Source: JACVRW01 sp963821275
GTDB taxonomy: Bacteria > Actinomycetota > Thermoleophilia > Solirubrobacterales > Thermoleophilaceae
Direction: 5' to 3'
Assembly (NCBI GenBank): GCA_963821275.1
Contig: CAWGDF010000001.1
Span: 496,001-560,000 of the forward strand
DNA: 64,000 bases
Shown here: in pieces, positions 8,125-16,690 of the stretch
Layout: each line of letters begins with the position of its first letter
How positions within the stretch are numbered: position 1 is the first letter of the stretch
The notes under the pieces: generated by a model
Databases searched by the model: none
What the model was told of the DNA's origin: nothing
What the model saw: only the letters and a program-made list of their open reading frames with translations
Translations under genes and position numbers: made by a program

Positions 8125-9054
8125 GTGGCGGAGCGAATGACCGACGAGTCACGTGAACAGGAATCCGTGGACTCGCCCGCCGAGGAGCGGCGTGGCCTCC
8201 AGCAGGCGATCGAGGTGCGGCACGGCGACTCGGGCGCGCCCGCCGTCGAGGGCGTCGAGCCGAAGCCGAGAGCACCGCGGGAGGCGATCTTCCGCCTCGA
8301 GGACGTGGCTGTCAGCTACAGCGGCAAGCCCGCGGTGAAGAACGTCTCCTTCGATATCGCGAAGAACGAGATCACCGCGCTGATCGGTCCCTCCGGCTGC
8401 GGCAAGTCAACCCTGATCCGCTGCCTCAACCGGATGAACGACCTGATTCCCGGCGCCAAGGTCGACGGGCAGGTCATCTACCACGGCCAGGACCTCTACG
8501 CATCCGAGGTCGATGCAGTCGAGGTGCGCAAGCGGATCGGCATGGTGTTCCAGAAGCCGAACCCGTTCCCCAAGTCGATCTTCGACAACATCGCGTTCGG
8601 GCCTCGCGTGCTCGGGATGAAGGGCAAGATGGAGGAGATCGTGGAGCGCGCGCTCACCCGCGCCGCTCTCTGGGACGAGGTAAAGGACCGCCTGAAGACA
8701 AACGCCTTCGGCATGTCCGGCGGCCAGCAGCAGCGCCTGTGCATCGCCCGCTGCCTCGCGGTCGAGCCCGACGTGATCCTCATGGACGAGCCCTGCTCGG
8801 CGCTCGACCCGATCTCCACCGGCAAGATCGAGGACCTCATGCTCGAGCTGGAGAAGGAGTACTCGATCGTCATCGTCACACACAACATGCAGCAGGCTGC
8901 GCGGGTGTCGGACAAGACCGCCTTCTTCACGGTGGAGCTCGGCGACGACGACCACCGCACCGGGCGCGTGGTCGAGTTCGACGACACCGAGAAGATCTTC
9001 ACGAACCCCAGCGATTCCCGCACGGAGGCCTACGTCACCGGCAAGGTCGGGTAG
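8125..9054 (+). CDS. pstB: phosphate ABC transporter ATPase PstB with N-terminal extension
   Basis: The ATPase subunit of the Pst importer, 309 residues. The ABC domain starts around residue 53 (AIFRLEDVAVSYSGKPAV). Walker A is GPSGCGKST, the signature is MSGGQQQRL, and Walker B is VILMDEPCSALDP followed by the switch His in IVTHNMQQAARVS. It starts at GTG 8125; an in-frame ATG at 8137 (MTDESREQ) is the alternative. The first 50 or so residues are acidic, low in hydrophobics and not part of the usual 250-260-residue PstB. The ABC core is intact and surely functional; the extension is unexplained. Confidence 0.95.
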   Translation: MAERMTDESREQESVDSPAEERRGLQQAIEVRHGDSGAPAVEGVEPKPRAPREAIFRLEDVAVSYSGKPAVKNVSFDIAKNEITALIGPSGCGKSTLIRCLNRMNDLIPGAKVDGQVIYHGQDLYASEVDAVEVRKRIGMVFQKPNPFPKSIFDNIAFGPRVLGMKGKMEEIVERALTRAALWDEVKDRLKTNAFGMSGGQQQRLCIARCLAVEPDVILMDEPCSALDPISTGKIEDLMLELEKEYSIVIVTHNMQQAARVSDKTAFFTVELGDDDHRTGRVVEFDDTEKIFTNPSDSRTEAYVTGKVG

Positions 9055-9055
9055 C

Positions 9056-9751
9056 GTGGCGCATACCACCCGAACCCACTTCCAGGAGGAGCTCAAGGAG
9101 CTCGAGACGCAGGCGCTCGGCGGGCTCGACATGGTGATCACGTCGCTGGACCGGGCGCTCGAGACCGTCCAGCACCAGGACGTCGAGCTCGCCGCCCTGG
9201 TCATCACCGACGACGACCGCCTGGACGGGCGCTACTTGGAGGTGCACCAGGGCGTCCTCTCGCTGCTGGCGCGGCAGGCGCCGGTGGCCAGCGACCTGCG
9301 CCTGGTGGCCGCGATCCTGCACGTGATCATGCACATCGAGCGCATGGGCGACCAGTGCGTGAACATGGCCAAGCTGGTGCCGCTGGCGGGGCACGAGCCG
9401 CCGTCCGACGAGCGGGTCCTCGACACCATCCAGCGGATGGGCACCCAGGCCCGCCAGCAGGTCCTGCACGCCAAGGAGGCGTTCGCGGCCCGCGACGTCG
9501 GCCTCGCCCAGGACCTCGTGCGCCAGGACGACGAGATCGACCGCCTCAACCGCAACCTCTTCAACCTCGCGCTGGAGATCGGTGACGATCCGGACCCGCG
9601 CGAGTGGGCGATGCACATGCTGCTGGTGGGACGCTGCATCGAGCGCATCGGCGACAACGCCGTGGACATCGGCGAGCAGACGGCGTTCGTGGTCACCGGG
9701 CTGTTCCGCGAGTTCGAGGACGCCTCGCACCCAGAGCTGGCTCCTCGTTAG
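9056..9751 (+). CDS. phoU: phosphate transport regulator PhoU
   Basis: PhoU, 231 residues, two repeats of a three-helix bundle that links Pst to the Pho signalling kinase. It begins FQEELKELETQALGGLDMV and carries the metal-binding acidic motifs DDDRLDGRYLEVHQG in the first repeat and DDEIDRLNRNLF in the second, plus HIERMGDQCVNM and CIERIGDNAVDIGEQ. The start is GTG 9056, just after the pstB stop. It completes a pstSCAB-phoU operon. No PhoR-type kinase lies nearby, so the partner must be elsewhere. Confidence 0.95.
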   Translation: MAHTTRTHFQEELKELETQALGGLDMVITSLDRALETVQHQDVELAALVITDDDRLDGRYLEVHQGVLSLLARQAPVASDLRLVAAILHVIMHIERMGDQCVNMAKLVPLAGHEPPSDERVLDTIQRMGTQARQQVLHAKEAFAARDVGLAQDLVRQDDEIDRLNRNLFNLALEIGDDPDPREWAMHMLLVGRCIERIGDNAVDIGEQTAFVVTGLFREFEDASHPELAPR

Positions 9752-10215
9752 TGCTCCTCACCGCGAGCACGGTCACGACGCCTGAGCACAACAAGCGACT
9801 GGTCCGGCGGGCTCTCGAGGAGATCTACACGAACGGCGAGCTCGAGGTCGTCGACGAGCTCATCCACCCCGACTTCACCGATCACGAGCCGGCGCACCCG
9901 GATCATCCGACCGGTCCGGACAGCGTCACCCAGACGGTGCGGAGCCTCCACGACACCTTCGGGGACCTTCAGTTCGAGGTCCAGGACGAGATCGCCGAGG
10001 GTGACAAGGTCGTCCAGCTGGCGATCATGAGCGGGCGCCAGACCGGCGCGCTCATCGGTCGCGAGCCGACCGGCAAAGAGTTCGCCGTCCGGCACATCTA
10101 CATCTGGCGGATCGAGGACGACAAGATCGTCGAGCACTGGGGAAGCCGGGATGACCTCGGCCTTCTCGGACAGCTTGGGCTTCTCCGGATGGGTGAGGAG
10201 CCTGAGGCGGGCTGA
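9751..10215 (+). CDS. SnoaL-like (NTF2-fold) protein
   Basis: 154 residues from GTG 9751, whose first base is the last base of the phoU stop. The pattern HNKRLVRRALEEIYTNGE, VVDELIHPDFTDHEP, LHDTFGDLQFEVQDEIAEGDKV and FAVRHIYIWRIEDDKIVEHWG is typical of SnoaL-like/ester-cyclase NTF2-fold proteins that bind small hydrophobic substrates. The context (phoU upstream, ppx downstream) gives no direct hint to substrate. The physical coupling to phoU may be only shared transcription. Confidence 0.8.
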   Translation: MLLTASTVTTPEHNKRLVRRALEEIYTNGELEVVDELIHPDFTDHEPAHPDHPTGPDSVTQTVRSLHDTFGDLQFEVQDEIAEGDKVVQLAIMSGRQTGALIGREPTGKEFAVRHIYIWRIEDDKIVEHWGSRDDLGLLGQLGLLRMGEEPEAG

Positions 10216-10285
10216 CCCCCCGAGCACGAGGGCAGTCGGCTCGCCCGGGTCCGGGTGGCGGGCATACTCCCCGGCGGACCGCTCC

Positions 10286-11170
10286 GTGATCTGCGCCTGC
10301 ATCGACATCGGCAGCAATACGACACGGCTGCTGGTGGCCGATGCAGGAGACGAGCGCCTGCGCGAGCTGGTGACCCAGCGGGCCTTCACGCGCATCGGCC
10401 GCAGCCTGCGCGACGGCGGCTCGATCCCGGCGGAGAAGATCGCCGAGACGGCCGAGGTGGTGCGCACGCAGTCGGCCGTGGCGCGCGAGGTGGGCGCCAA
10501 GGAGATCGTGGTGGTGGCCACGGCCGCGATCCGCAGCGCGGCCAACCGCGACGAGCTGGCGAGCGCGGTCGAGGAGGCCGGTGGCATTCCGCTCAGCGTG
10601 CTGACCAGCGAGGAGGAGGCGCGCCTGGCCTTCGTGGGGGCCACGCGCACGCTGGTCGCCCCGGAGGAGGGCACCATGGCGGTGGTCGACGTCGGCGGGG
10701 GATCGAGCGAGCTGGCCGTGGGCGAGGCGGACGGACGGATGGCCTGGTCCGCGTCGTTTCGCATCGGCTCGGGGTTCCTCGCCGACAGCTACCTGCGCTC
10801 GGACCCGCCGTCGATCGACGAGCTCGAGAAGGTGCGCAGGCACGTGGACGGGACGTTCGAGGGGCTCGAGCCGCCGCCGGCGGACAGCGCGGTGGCCGTC
10901 GGCGGCACCGCGACGTCGCTGCGCCGGCTGGTGGGAGCCGAGCTCGCTCACGAGACCCTGGAGCGCGGCATCCGCGTCCTCTCCTCCACTCCGATAGCCG
11001 AGGTCGCGGCCCGCTTCGAGCTCGACGCCGAGCGCGTGCGGCTGCTGCCGGCCGGCATCCTGGTGCTGGAGGCGATGTCCGATGTGCTGGGCTTGCCGTT
11101 GCGCATCGCGCGCGGCGGCCTGCGCGAGGGCGTCCTGCTGGAGCTGGTGGCGGGGAGGACCCTTGCCTAG
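10286..11170 (+). CDS. ppx: Ppx/GppA family exopolyphosphatase
   Basis: A 294-residue phosphatase of the actin/Hsp70-like ASKHA fold that removes terminal phosphate from polyphosphate and/or hydrolyses pppGpp. The start is GTG 10286, giving VICACIDIGSNTTRLLVAD, the first phosphate loop; the longer frame to 10151 overlaps the previous gene and adds no family sequence. The second loop VVDVGGGSSELAVG and the glycine-rich VGGTATSLRRL are present. This is the short two-domain form lacking the C-terminal HD-like part of E. coli Ppx, as is usual in actinobacteria. It converges on sixA with a 4-bp overlap. Confidence 0.92.
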   Translation: MICACIDIGSNTTRLLVADAGDERLRELVTQRAFTRIGRSLRDGGSIPAEKIAETAEVVRTQSAVAREVGAKEIVVVATAAIRSAANRDELASAVEEAGGIPLSVLTSEEEARLAFVGATRTLVAPEEGTMAVVDVGGGSSELAVGEADGRMAWSASFRIGSGFLADSYLRSDPPSIDELEKVRRHVDGTFEGLEPPPADSAVAVGGTATSLRRLVGAELAHETLERGIRVLSSTPIAEVAARFELDAERVRLLPAGILVLEAMSDVLGLPLRIARGGLREGVLLELVAGRTLA

Positions 11171-11601
11171 GAGCCGGCGATCCCGCGCAGCTCCTTGGGC
11201 CGGAGCAGCACGATGAGGTCGCTGCCTTCGACGCCGGCGAGACCGCCTTTTTTCAACTTGACCCGCGCACCTGTGAGATCGTGCACAGCCATGGAGAAGT
11301 CAGGCTCGTGGCCGACGAGCATCACGTTCTCGCCGAGGCCGGCCGAAAGGGCCTCGGCGTCAAAGGGGCCGCCGGACAGCTCGGGCTCCTCCTGGGGGTC
11401 GACCCCGAGCTCCGCGCAGGCCAGCTCCGCGGTCTGCGCGGCCCTCACCTTCGGGCTGGTCAGACAGGCGTCCAGCGACACGCCCAGCGCCTGCAGCGCC
11501 TCCCCGGCCACCCGCGACTGCCGCCGTCCCTTGTCGGTGAGGGGCCGCTCGGCGTCGGGGCTCCCGTCCGCGGCGTCACCGTGTCGCAACAGCCAGATCA
11601 C
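11167..11601 (-). CDS. sixA: SixA-type histidine phosphatase
   Basis: A 144-residue branch-1 histidine phosphatase. The catalytic RHG box is at the N-terminus (IWLLRHGDAADG), with the second Arg in LTDKGRRQSRVAGEAL, the SPKVRAAQTAELA helix and the second catalytic His in VMLVGHEPDF. It is transcribed divergently from ppk1, starting 24 bp away, and converges on ppx. Actinobacterial polyphosphate loci often combine ppk1 with sixA-like genes, so action on a phosphorylated protein or small molecule in phosphate control is plausible but inferred. Confidence 0.88.
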   Translation of the reverse strand: MIWLLRHGDAADGSPDAERPLTDKGRRQSRVAGEALQALGVSLDACLTSPKVRAAQTAELACAELGVDPQEEPELSGGPFDAEALSAGLGENVMLVGHEPDFSMAVHDLTGARVKLKKGGLAGVEGSDLIVLLRPKELRGIAGS

Positions 11602-11625
11602 GATGCGCCACCATAGAGACTGCAG

Positions 11626-13710
11626 ATGTCAGCGGTAACCGCCGCACCCGAAGCCCGCACCCTCGACGGCCCCGAGCTGTTCACCAACCGCGAGCTCTCC
11701 TGGCTGCAGTTCAACGAGCGCGTGCTCGAGCTGACCGAGGACGAGGCCACGCCGCTGCTGGAGCGCGTGAAGTTCCTTGCCATCTACGCCTCCAACCAGG
11801 ACGAGTTCTTCATGGTGCGAGTGGCCGGCCTGCATGACCAGGTGGAGGCCGGCATCGACGCCCGTGGGCCCGACGGCCTCTCACCCGGCGAGACCGTGGA
11901 GCGGATCGTGGAGCGCACGCGGGAGCTGGCCAAGCGCCACGTGGGCCAGTGGGAGCGCGAGGTCTGCCCCGCCCTCGCCGAGCACGGCATCCGGGTGATC
12001 GAGTGCGACCAGTGCTCGGGCGAGGAGCTCGAGGCGGTCGACCGGCAGTTCGCGGAGCAGATCTTCCCCGTGCTCACGCCGCTGGCCGTCGGCCCGGGGC
12101 GGCCCTTCCCCTACATCTCGAACCTGTCGCTCTCGATCGCCGTCTGGCTGCGCGACCCGGTGACCCGCAGCGAGACCTTCGCGCGCGTCAAGGTCCCGAA
12201 GGAGGTGCTGCCGCGCTTCGTGGACATCGGCGGGCACACGTTCGTGCCGCTGGAGGCCGTGATCGCCCGGCATCTGGACGAGCTGTTCCCGGGCATGGAG
12301 ATCCTGCGCCACGACTACTTCCGGGTCACGCGCGACGCCGACTTCACGGTGTCCGACGAGGCCGATGACCTGCTGCGCGCCGTGGAGGACGAGCTGCGGC
12401 GCCGGCGTTTCGGCGAGGTGGTGCGCCTGGAGGTGTCGGCGTCGATGGACGACGACATGCGGGAGTACCTGATCGAGCAGCTGGCCATCGAGGAGGAGCA
12501 GGTGGTCAACGTGGACGGGCTGCTCGACCTCAACGATCTTTGGGACATCTACGGCATCGAGGGCTTTCGCGAGCTGCGTGACCCGCCCTGGTCACCTGTG
12601 ACCCAGCCGGCGTTCGCCGACACCGACACCGGCAAGGCCGACATGTTCGCCGCCATGCGCGCAGGCGACATCCTCGTGCACCATCCCTACGACTCTTTCG
12701 CCACCAGCGTCGAGCGCTTCGTGCAGCAGGCGGTGGCCGACCCCGACGTGCTCGCGATCAAGATGACCGTGTACCGCACGTCCGACGACTCGGAGCTCGT
12801 GCCGTCGCTGATCGAGGCGGCCGAGCGGGGCAAGCAGGCGGTCTGCCTGGTGGAGCTGAAGGCCCGCTTCGACGAGCGCCGCAACATCGGCTGGGCCCGG
12901 TCGCTGGAGGAGGCCGGTGCGCATGTGGTGCACGGCCTTCCGGGCCTGAAGACGCACGCCAAGGCACTGCTCGTCGTGCGCCGCGAGGGCACCGGCGCGC
13001 GCCACTACGTCCACATCGGCACGGGCAACTACCACGCCAAGACCGCCCGGCTGTACGAGGACTTCGGACTGTTCACGACCGATCCCGTACTGGCCTCCGA
13101 CGTGGCCGAGCTCTTCAACGCGCTCACCGGAGCTGCCCGTACCCCCACGTACAACAAGGCCATCGTCGCGCCCGAGCACATGCGCGACTGGGCGCTGCGC
13201 GAGATCGAGCGCACGGTGGAGGCCCACCGGGCCGGTGAGGAAGCGCGCATCGTGATGAAGATGAACTCGCTGGTGGACCGGCGCTGCATCAAGGCGCTGT
13301 ACGAGGCCTCACAGGCGGGCGTCCGCGTGGACCTCAACATCCGCGGGATCTGCTGCCTGCGGGCAGGCGTGCCCGGCGTGAGCGAGAACATCCGGGTGGT
13401 GTCGGTAGTGGGCCGCTTCCTCGAGCACACTCGGGTTTACGGCTTCTGGCGCGGTGACCGGCGGGATTACTGGATGGGGTCCGGTGACCTCATGCCCCGC
13501 AACCTGGACACGCGCGTGGAGCTCCTGGCCCCCGTCACCTCGGAGCCGCTCAAGCAGGAGATCGAGGACACGCTCGAGCGCTGCTTCGCGGACGACACCT
13601 TCGCCTGGGAGCTGCAGCCCGACGACAGCTGGGAGCGCCACCGCGGCGGCACCCGCTCGGTGCAACGGGAGCTGATGGAGCGTGCGGTCGAGCGGGCGGC
13701 GCCGGAGTAG
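11626..13710 (+). CDS. ppk1: polyphosphate kinase PPK1
   Basis: The reversible ATP:polyphosphate kinase of 694 residues. All domains are present: the N-terminal helical domain (FTNRELSWLQFNERVLEL), the head domain and two PLD-like C-terminal catalytic domains. The phosphorylated His lies in LKTHAKALLV near residue 444, followed by HIGTGNYHAKTARLYEDF. The second-domain motifs are GRFLEHTRVYGF and GSGDLMPRNLDTRVELL. Start ATG 11626. It stands alone on the plus strand, with sixA divergent. Its 3' side is followed by a strong stem-loop. Confidence 0.96.
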   Translation: MSAVTAAPEARTLDGPELFTNRELSWLQFNERVLELTEDEATPLLERVKFLAIYASNQDEFFMVRVAGLHDQVEAGIDARGPDGLSPGETVERIVERTRELAKRHVGQWEREVCPALAEHGIRVIECDQCSGEELEAVDRQFAEQIFPVLTPLAVGPGRPFPYISNLSLSIAVWLRDPVTRSETFARVKVPKEVLPRFVDIGGHTFVPLEAVIARHLDELFPGMEILRHDYFRVTRDADFTVSDEADDLLRAVEDELRRRRFGEVVRLEVSASMDDDMREYLIEQLAIEEEQVVNVDGLLDLNDLWDIYGIEGFRELRDPPWSPVTQPAFADTDTGKADMFAAMRAGDILVHHPYDSFATSVERFVQQAVADPDVLAIKMTVYRTSDDSELVPSLIEAAERGKQAVCLVELKARFDERRNIGWARSLEEAGAHVVHGLPGLKTHAKALLVVRREGTGARHYVHIGTGNYHAKTARLYEDFGLFTTDPVLASDVAELFNALTGAARTPTYNKAIVAPEHMRDWALREIERTVEAHRAGEEARIVMKMNSLVDRRCIKALYEASQAGVRVDLNIRGICCLRAGVPGVSENIRVVSVVGRFLEHTRVYGFWRGDRRDYWMGSGDLMPRNLDTRVELLAPVTSEPLKQEIEDTLERCFADDTFAWELQPDDSWERHRGGTRSVQRELMERAVERAAPE

Positions 13711-13859
13711 GGGCGACTAGATGACTGATTCCGCGACGTCGCGCACGCGGTGACGCACCGGACGCCTTCGCTCCGGCCCGGGCCGGCCCGGGCCGAGCGG
13801 GTGGCGCCCTGCTTGGCGCGCCGCCTCGCCGCCTGCGGCGGGAAAACGGGCAGGGTAGG

Positions 13860-13915
13860 GAGGGGGTTCCGCACGAAACGTCCGATAGTTGGACGCAACG
13901 TCAGGAACCCCCCTC
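13860..13915. terminator. nested stem-loop between convergent ppk1 and glycosidase genes
   Basis: Outer arms GAGGGGGTTCC (13860-13870) and GGAACCCCCCTC (13904-13915) pair over 11 bp with one bulged C. Inside is a perfect second hairpin, CGTCC-GATAGTT-GGACG (13879-13895). There is no T tract, so it is not a classical intrinsic terminator. It lies in the 258-bp gap between convergent genes, where a bidirectional terminator or processed 3' structure is expected. The nested form would also fit a small structured RNA or a repeated palindrome. Confidence 0.5.
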
Positions 13916-13968
13916 GCCCGGCTCGGTCCCGTGCGCCCCCACGCACACGCGGCCGCGGAATCAATCAG

Positions 13969-15135
13969 CTAGCCCCCCGGGCGCAAGCCCAGACGCCGCT
14001 TCAGCGCCAGCACCCGAGCCGCGCCCTGCTCGATCCGGCGCCTGAATGCAGCCGAGGTACGGGCAGCCCGGAGCAGCCGCGGGAAGACCTCGTTCCAGCT
14101 GGCCGAGCCGGTCAGGAGGATGAGGTCGGCGCCCGCCCGCAGCGAGCGCTCGGCGGCCTCCGCCACGCCGGAGCGGTCGAGCACCGCCTGAGCCTCCATG
14201 CTGTCGGTCACGATCACGCCGCGAAAGCCCAGCTCGCCGCGCAGCAGCCCGTCGGCCACGACGGGCGACTGAGATGCGATCCGCCGCTCGTCCAGGGCGG
14301 GGTAGAGCGCGTGTGAGAGCATCACGAGCGGTACGCGGGCCGCGACGGCGGCTCCGAACGGCTCCAGGTCCGAGCGCTGAAAATCGACGCTGACCGAGGC
14401 GTCGTCGGTGTTCACCGTCGCGCCACCCAGGCCGGGGAAGTGCTTGACCGTGGCGGCCACGCGAGCGGCATCCAGTCCGGCCGCCGACGCTCGGGTGGCC
14501 GCCGCCACCGCGCCGGCGTCGCCGGGGAAGGCCCGGGAGGCCATCACCGAGCCCGGTCGCGGGACGTCGGCCACGGGAGCCAGGTTCACGTTCACACCGA
14601 GCTCCCGCAGCTGCCGCCCGGCGGCCAGGGCCTCCCGGCGGACGGCGGCGGGGTCGCCCTGCAGCGGCTGCGGGGCTGCCGGGCCGGCCGAGCTCACCGT
14701 CCTGATCTCGCCGCCCTCCTGGTCGACCATCACGAGCGCCGCGCCGCGGGCGGCCCGCTGCAGCGCCGTCGTGAGCGAGCGCCACTGGGCCTCCGGGCCA
14801 CCGTTGCGACCGAAGAGGATCACCCCCGCGGTCTCGCCCGCGCGCAGGCGCCGCCGGATGTAGTCGGGCATCGCCGCCTCGTCGAAGCTCGAGATGAGCA
14901 CCTGGCCCACCTGTTGTCGCAGGCCGAGGCGTCGGGCGGGCCCGGGCTCCTCTTCGGTCTCGGGCGCCGGGCCATGGACCGCCTCCTCCTCCCCGGCGCC
15001 GCCGCCCACGACGAGCCCGGCCACGAGCGCTGCCGCAGCGGCGGCGACCAGGGCGGCGAGGCGCCGGCGCGCGGCACGGTCAGGTGAGAGGTGCGGTCTC
15101 CGAGTCAGAGGGTTGACCCTCGGCGGCGGCTGCAC
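13969..15135 (-). CDS. glycoside hydrolase family 3 (NagZ-like beta-N-acetylhexosaminidase), membrane-anchored
   Basis: About 388 residues. An N-terminal basic/hydrophobic signal anchor (RAARRRLAALVAAAAAALVA) precedes a family 3 glycosidase barrel. NagZ features are VGQVLISSFDE, VMVDQEGGEIRTV, NVNLAPVADVPRPG, the KHFPGLGGATVNTD loop with the general-acid His-Asp, and the nucleophile Asp in FRGVIVTDSMEAQAV. The start is uncertain: GTG 15135 is my choice because it is close to AGGAGG. The frame stays open to 15213, and both overlap the 3' end of the oxidoreductase gene. It probably trims peptidoglycan amino sugars outside the membrane. Confidence 0.9.
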   Translation of the reverse strand: MQPPPRVNPLTRRPHLSPDRAARRRLAALVAAAAAALVAGLVVGGGAGEEEAVHGPAPETEEEPGPARRLGLRQQVGQVLISSFDEAAMPDYIRRRLRAGETAGVILFGRNGGPEAQWRSLTTALQRAARGAALVMVDQEGGEIRTVSSAGPAAPQPLQGDPAAVRREALAAGRQLRELGVNVNLAPVADVPRPGSVMASRAFPGDAGAVAAATRASAAGLDAARVAATVKHFPGLGGATVNTDDASVSVDFQRSDLEPFGAAVAARVPLVMLSHALYPALDERRIASQSPVVADGLLRGELGFRGVIVTDSMEAQAVLDRSGVAEAAERSLRAGADLILLTGSASWNEVFPRLLRAARTSAAFRRRIEQGAARVLALKRRLGLRPGG

Positions 15136-16240
15136 CCTCCTCGGCGATCCCGGCCTCCGCGCAGCCGGCGATGAGCTCCTCGAGGCCGAAGCCGTCGACC
15201 GGGCCGAGCGCACCCACCCCGCGCAGCCCGCCCTCGGCGACGCGTGCCGCGCCCCAGGCCAGGATCCGGCCCGTGAAGGTGTAGCCGTTCACTCCGGTCA
15301 GATGCACCTCGCTGAGCGCCTCGCCCGAGGCGCCATAGGCGATGCCCACGATGTGAGAGCCACCCCGGGCCCGGGCCTCCGCATCCGGCCCGCCGGTGGA
15401 GCCCTTGACCAGGTGGCCGCTCAGCGCGTCCCACAGCTGCTCGGCACCCGGAAGCTTCATCGCCAGGGACAGGCCTCCGGACCCCACCTGAAGCGCTCGT
15501 GAGGCAGGGCCAAACCAGCCCAGGTAGGCGTTCACCTCGCGCAGGTTGGGCGACAGGCGAGGCAGCGCGTAGTGCTCCGAGCTGCCGACGGACACGGCCT
15601 GTGCCTCCCGGGTGCCGATCGTGAAGGTGCGTAAGCGCTTGGCCCCGCGCTCGCTGCGTACGATGCCGTCGCGGTAGACGAAAGCGGGAGCGCCCACCAC
15701 GCCGGCCAGGGAGGCGCGGGTGCCGCCGCTCATGCCCGCGGGGTCCGCCGGCCCGCTGAGGAAGTAGCCCGTGTCCACCCGCACCGCCCGCTCTCCCGCC
15801 CGCTCGAGCGCGATGCCGCCCGCGAGGTTGCCGGGCACCCAGTCGTACCCGAACGCCGTGAGCATCCCGCACTTCGCCCGCTCGGCCACCGGTGCGTAGC
15901 GCTCGAACACGTCGCGGATGAAGGGCGGCTCGCCGGTCGAGTCGAGGTAATGGGCGCCCACCGTGGTGGCCGCCGCGGCGGCCTGGGCGCCGAAGCGCAC
16001 GAACGGGCCGACGGTCGTGACGAGCACGTCGCCCTCTTGGACGAGGCCGCGGACGCTGGGTGGGTCGCTGACGTCCGCCGCCGCCAGCTCCAGCTCGGCC
16101 CCGAGGTCGGCCGCCAGACGCTCCAGCTTGTCCGCGCTGCGCGCCGCCAGCACCGGTCGCATGCCGCGGGCCACCATGGCCTCCGCCGTGAGCCGGCCGG
16201 TGTAACCGGTGGCGCCGAACAGGACGACCCGGCCGGCCAC
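15080..16240 (-). CDS. saccharopine dehydrogenase-like oxidoreductase
   Basis: 386 residues. The N-terminal Rossmann fold is clear: VVLFGATGYTGRLTAEAMVARG, then AARSADKLERLAADLG and DVLVTTVGPFVRFG. The following YLDSTGEPPFIRDVFERY and GYDWVPGNLAGGIAL are typical of the saccharopine-dehydrogenase/trans-acting enoyl reductase group, which act on lipids in actinobacteria rather than on lysine. The stop at 15080 lies inside the next gene, so translation is coupled or the downstream start is later. The cyclic-nucleotide-binding gene ends 3 bp upstream. The exact substrate is unknown. Confidence 0.88.
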   Translation of the reverse strand: MAGRVVLFGATGYTGRLTAEAMVARGMRPVLAARSADKLERLAADLGAELELAAADVSDPPSVRGLVQEGDVLVTTVGPFVRFGAQAAAAATTVGAHYLDSTGEPPFIRDVFERYAPVAERAKCGMLTAFGYDWVPGNLAGGIALERAGERAVRVDTGYFLSGPADPAGMSGGTRASLAGVVGAPAFVYRDGIVRSERGAKRLRTFTIGTREAQAVSVGSSEHYALPRLSPNLREVNAYLGWFGPASRALQVGSGGLSLAMKLPGAEQLWDALSGHLVKGSTGGPDAEARARGGSHIVGIAYGASGEALSEVHLTGVNGYTFTGRILAWGAARVAEGGLRGVGALGPVDGFGLEELIAGCAEAGIAEEGAAAAEGQPSDSETAPLT

Positions 16241-16243
16241 GGC

Positions 16244-16636
16244 TCAGGCCTCCGGCCGGCGCGACTCCAGCACCCGGCGCACCCGTTCCACCGCCTCGGG
16301 CGTGGTCCTCTCGATCCGGCGCAGGTCCCAGCCGGTGAGCGTCACGAGCTGCATCGGAGTGATGGACGTGACCGTGGCGTTGCGCAGCGTTTTCTCGAGC
16401 AGCCCCATCTCGCCGAAGAAATCGCCCGGGCCGAGGTGGGCCACGTGCTCACCGTGCCGGGTGACCTCGGCCTCGCCCTCCTCGATCGCCATGAACTCGT
16501 AGGAGAAGTCGCCCTCACGAACGAGCTCGCGGCCGGCCCCCACGCTGATCTCCTGAGCGAACGTCGCGATCTGGGAGAGTTCCTCGTCGGAGACCCCCTC
16601 GAATATCGGGATCGATTTGAGGCGGTTGGCGTCCAC
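16244..16636 (-). CDS. cyclic nucleotide-binding domain protein
   Basis: 130 residues, a single cNMP-binding domain with no effector attached. It reads LKSIPIFEGVSDEELSQIA, then VGAGRELVREGDFSYEFMAIEEGEAEV and the phosphate-binding cassette LGPGDFFGEMGLLEKTLRNATVTS. In the cassette Glu of FGEM is present, and RNATV stands in for the cAMP Arg segment RxAxV. It is transcribed with the oxidoreductase downstream. A CHASE2 adenylate cyclase occurs 28 kb away in the same window, so cyclic nucleotide signalling exists in this organism. Confidence 0.9.
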   Translation of the reverse strand: MDANRLKSIPIFEGVSDEELSQIATFAQEISVGAGRELVREGDFSYEFMAIEEGEAEVTRHGEHVAHLGPGDFFGEMGLLEKTLRNATVTSITPMQLVTLTGWDLRRIERTTPEAVERVRRVLESRRPEA

Positions 16637-16690
16637 GTCGCGACTCTACCCAACTGATCGGGCTCCGTGAGACGTACGTAACCATCAGGG

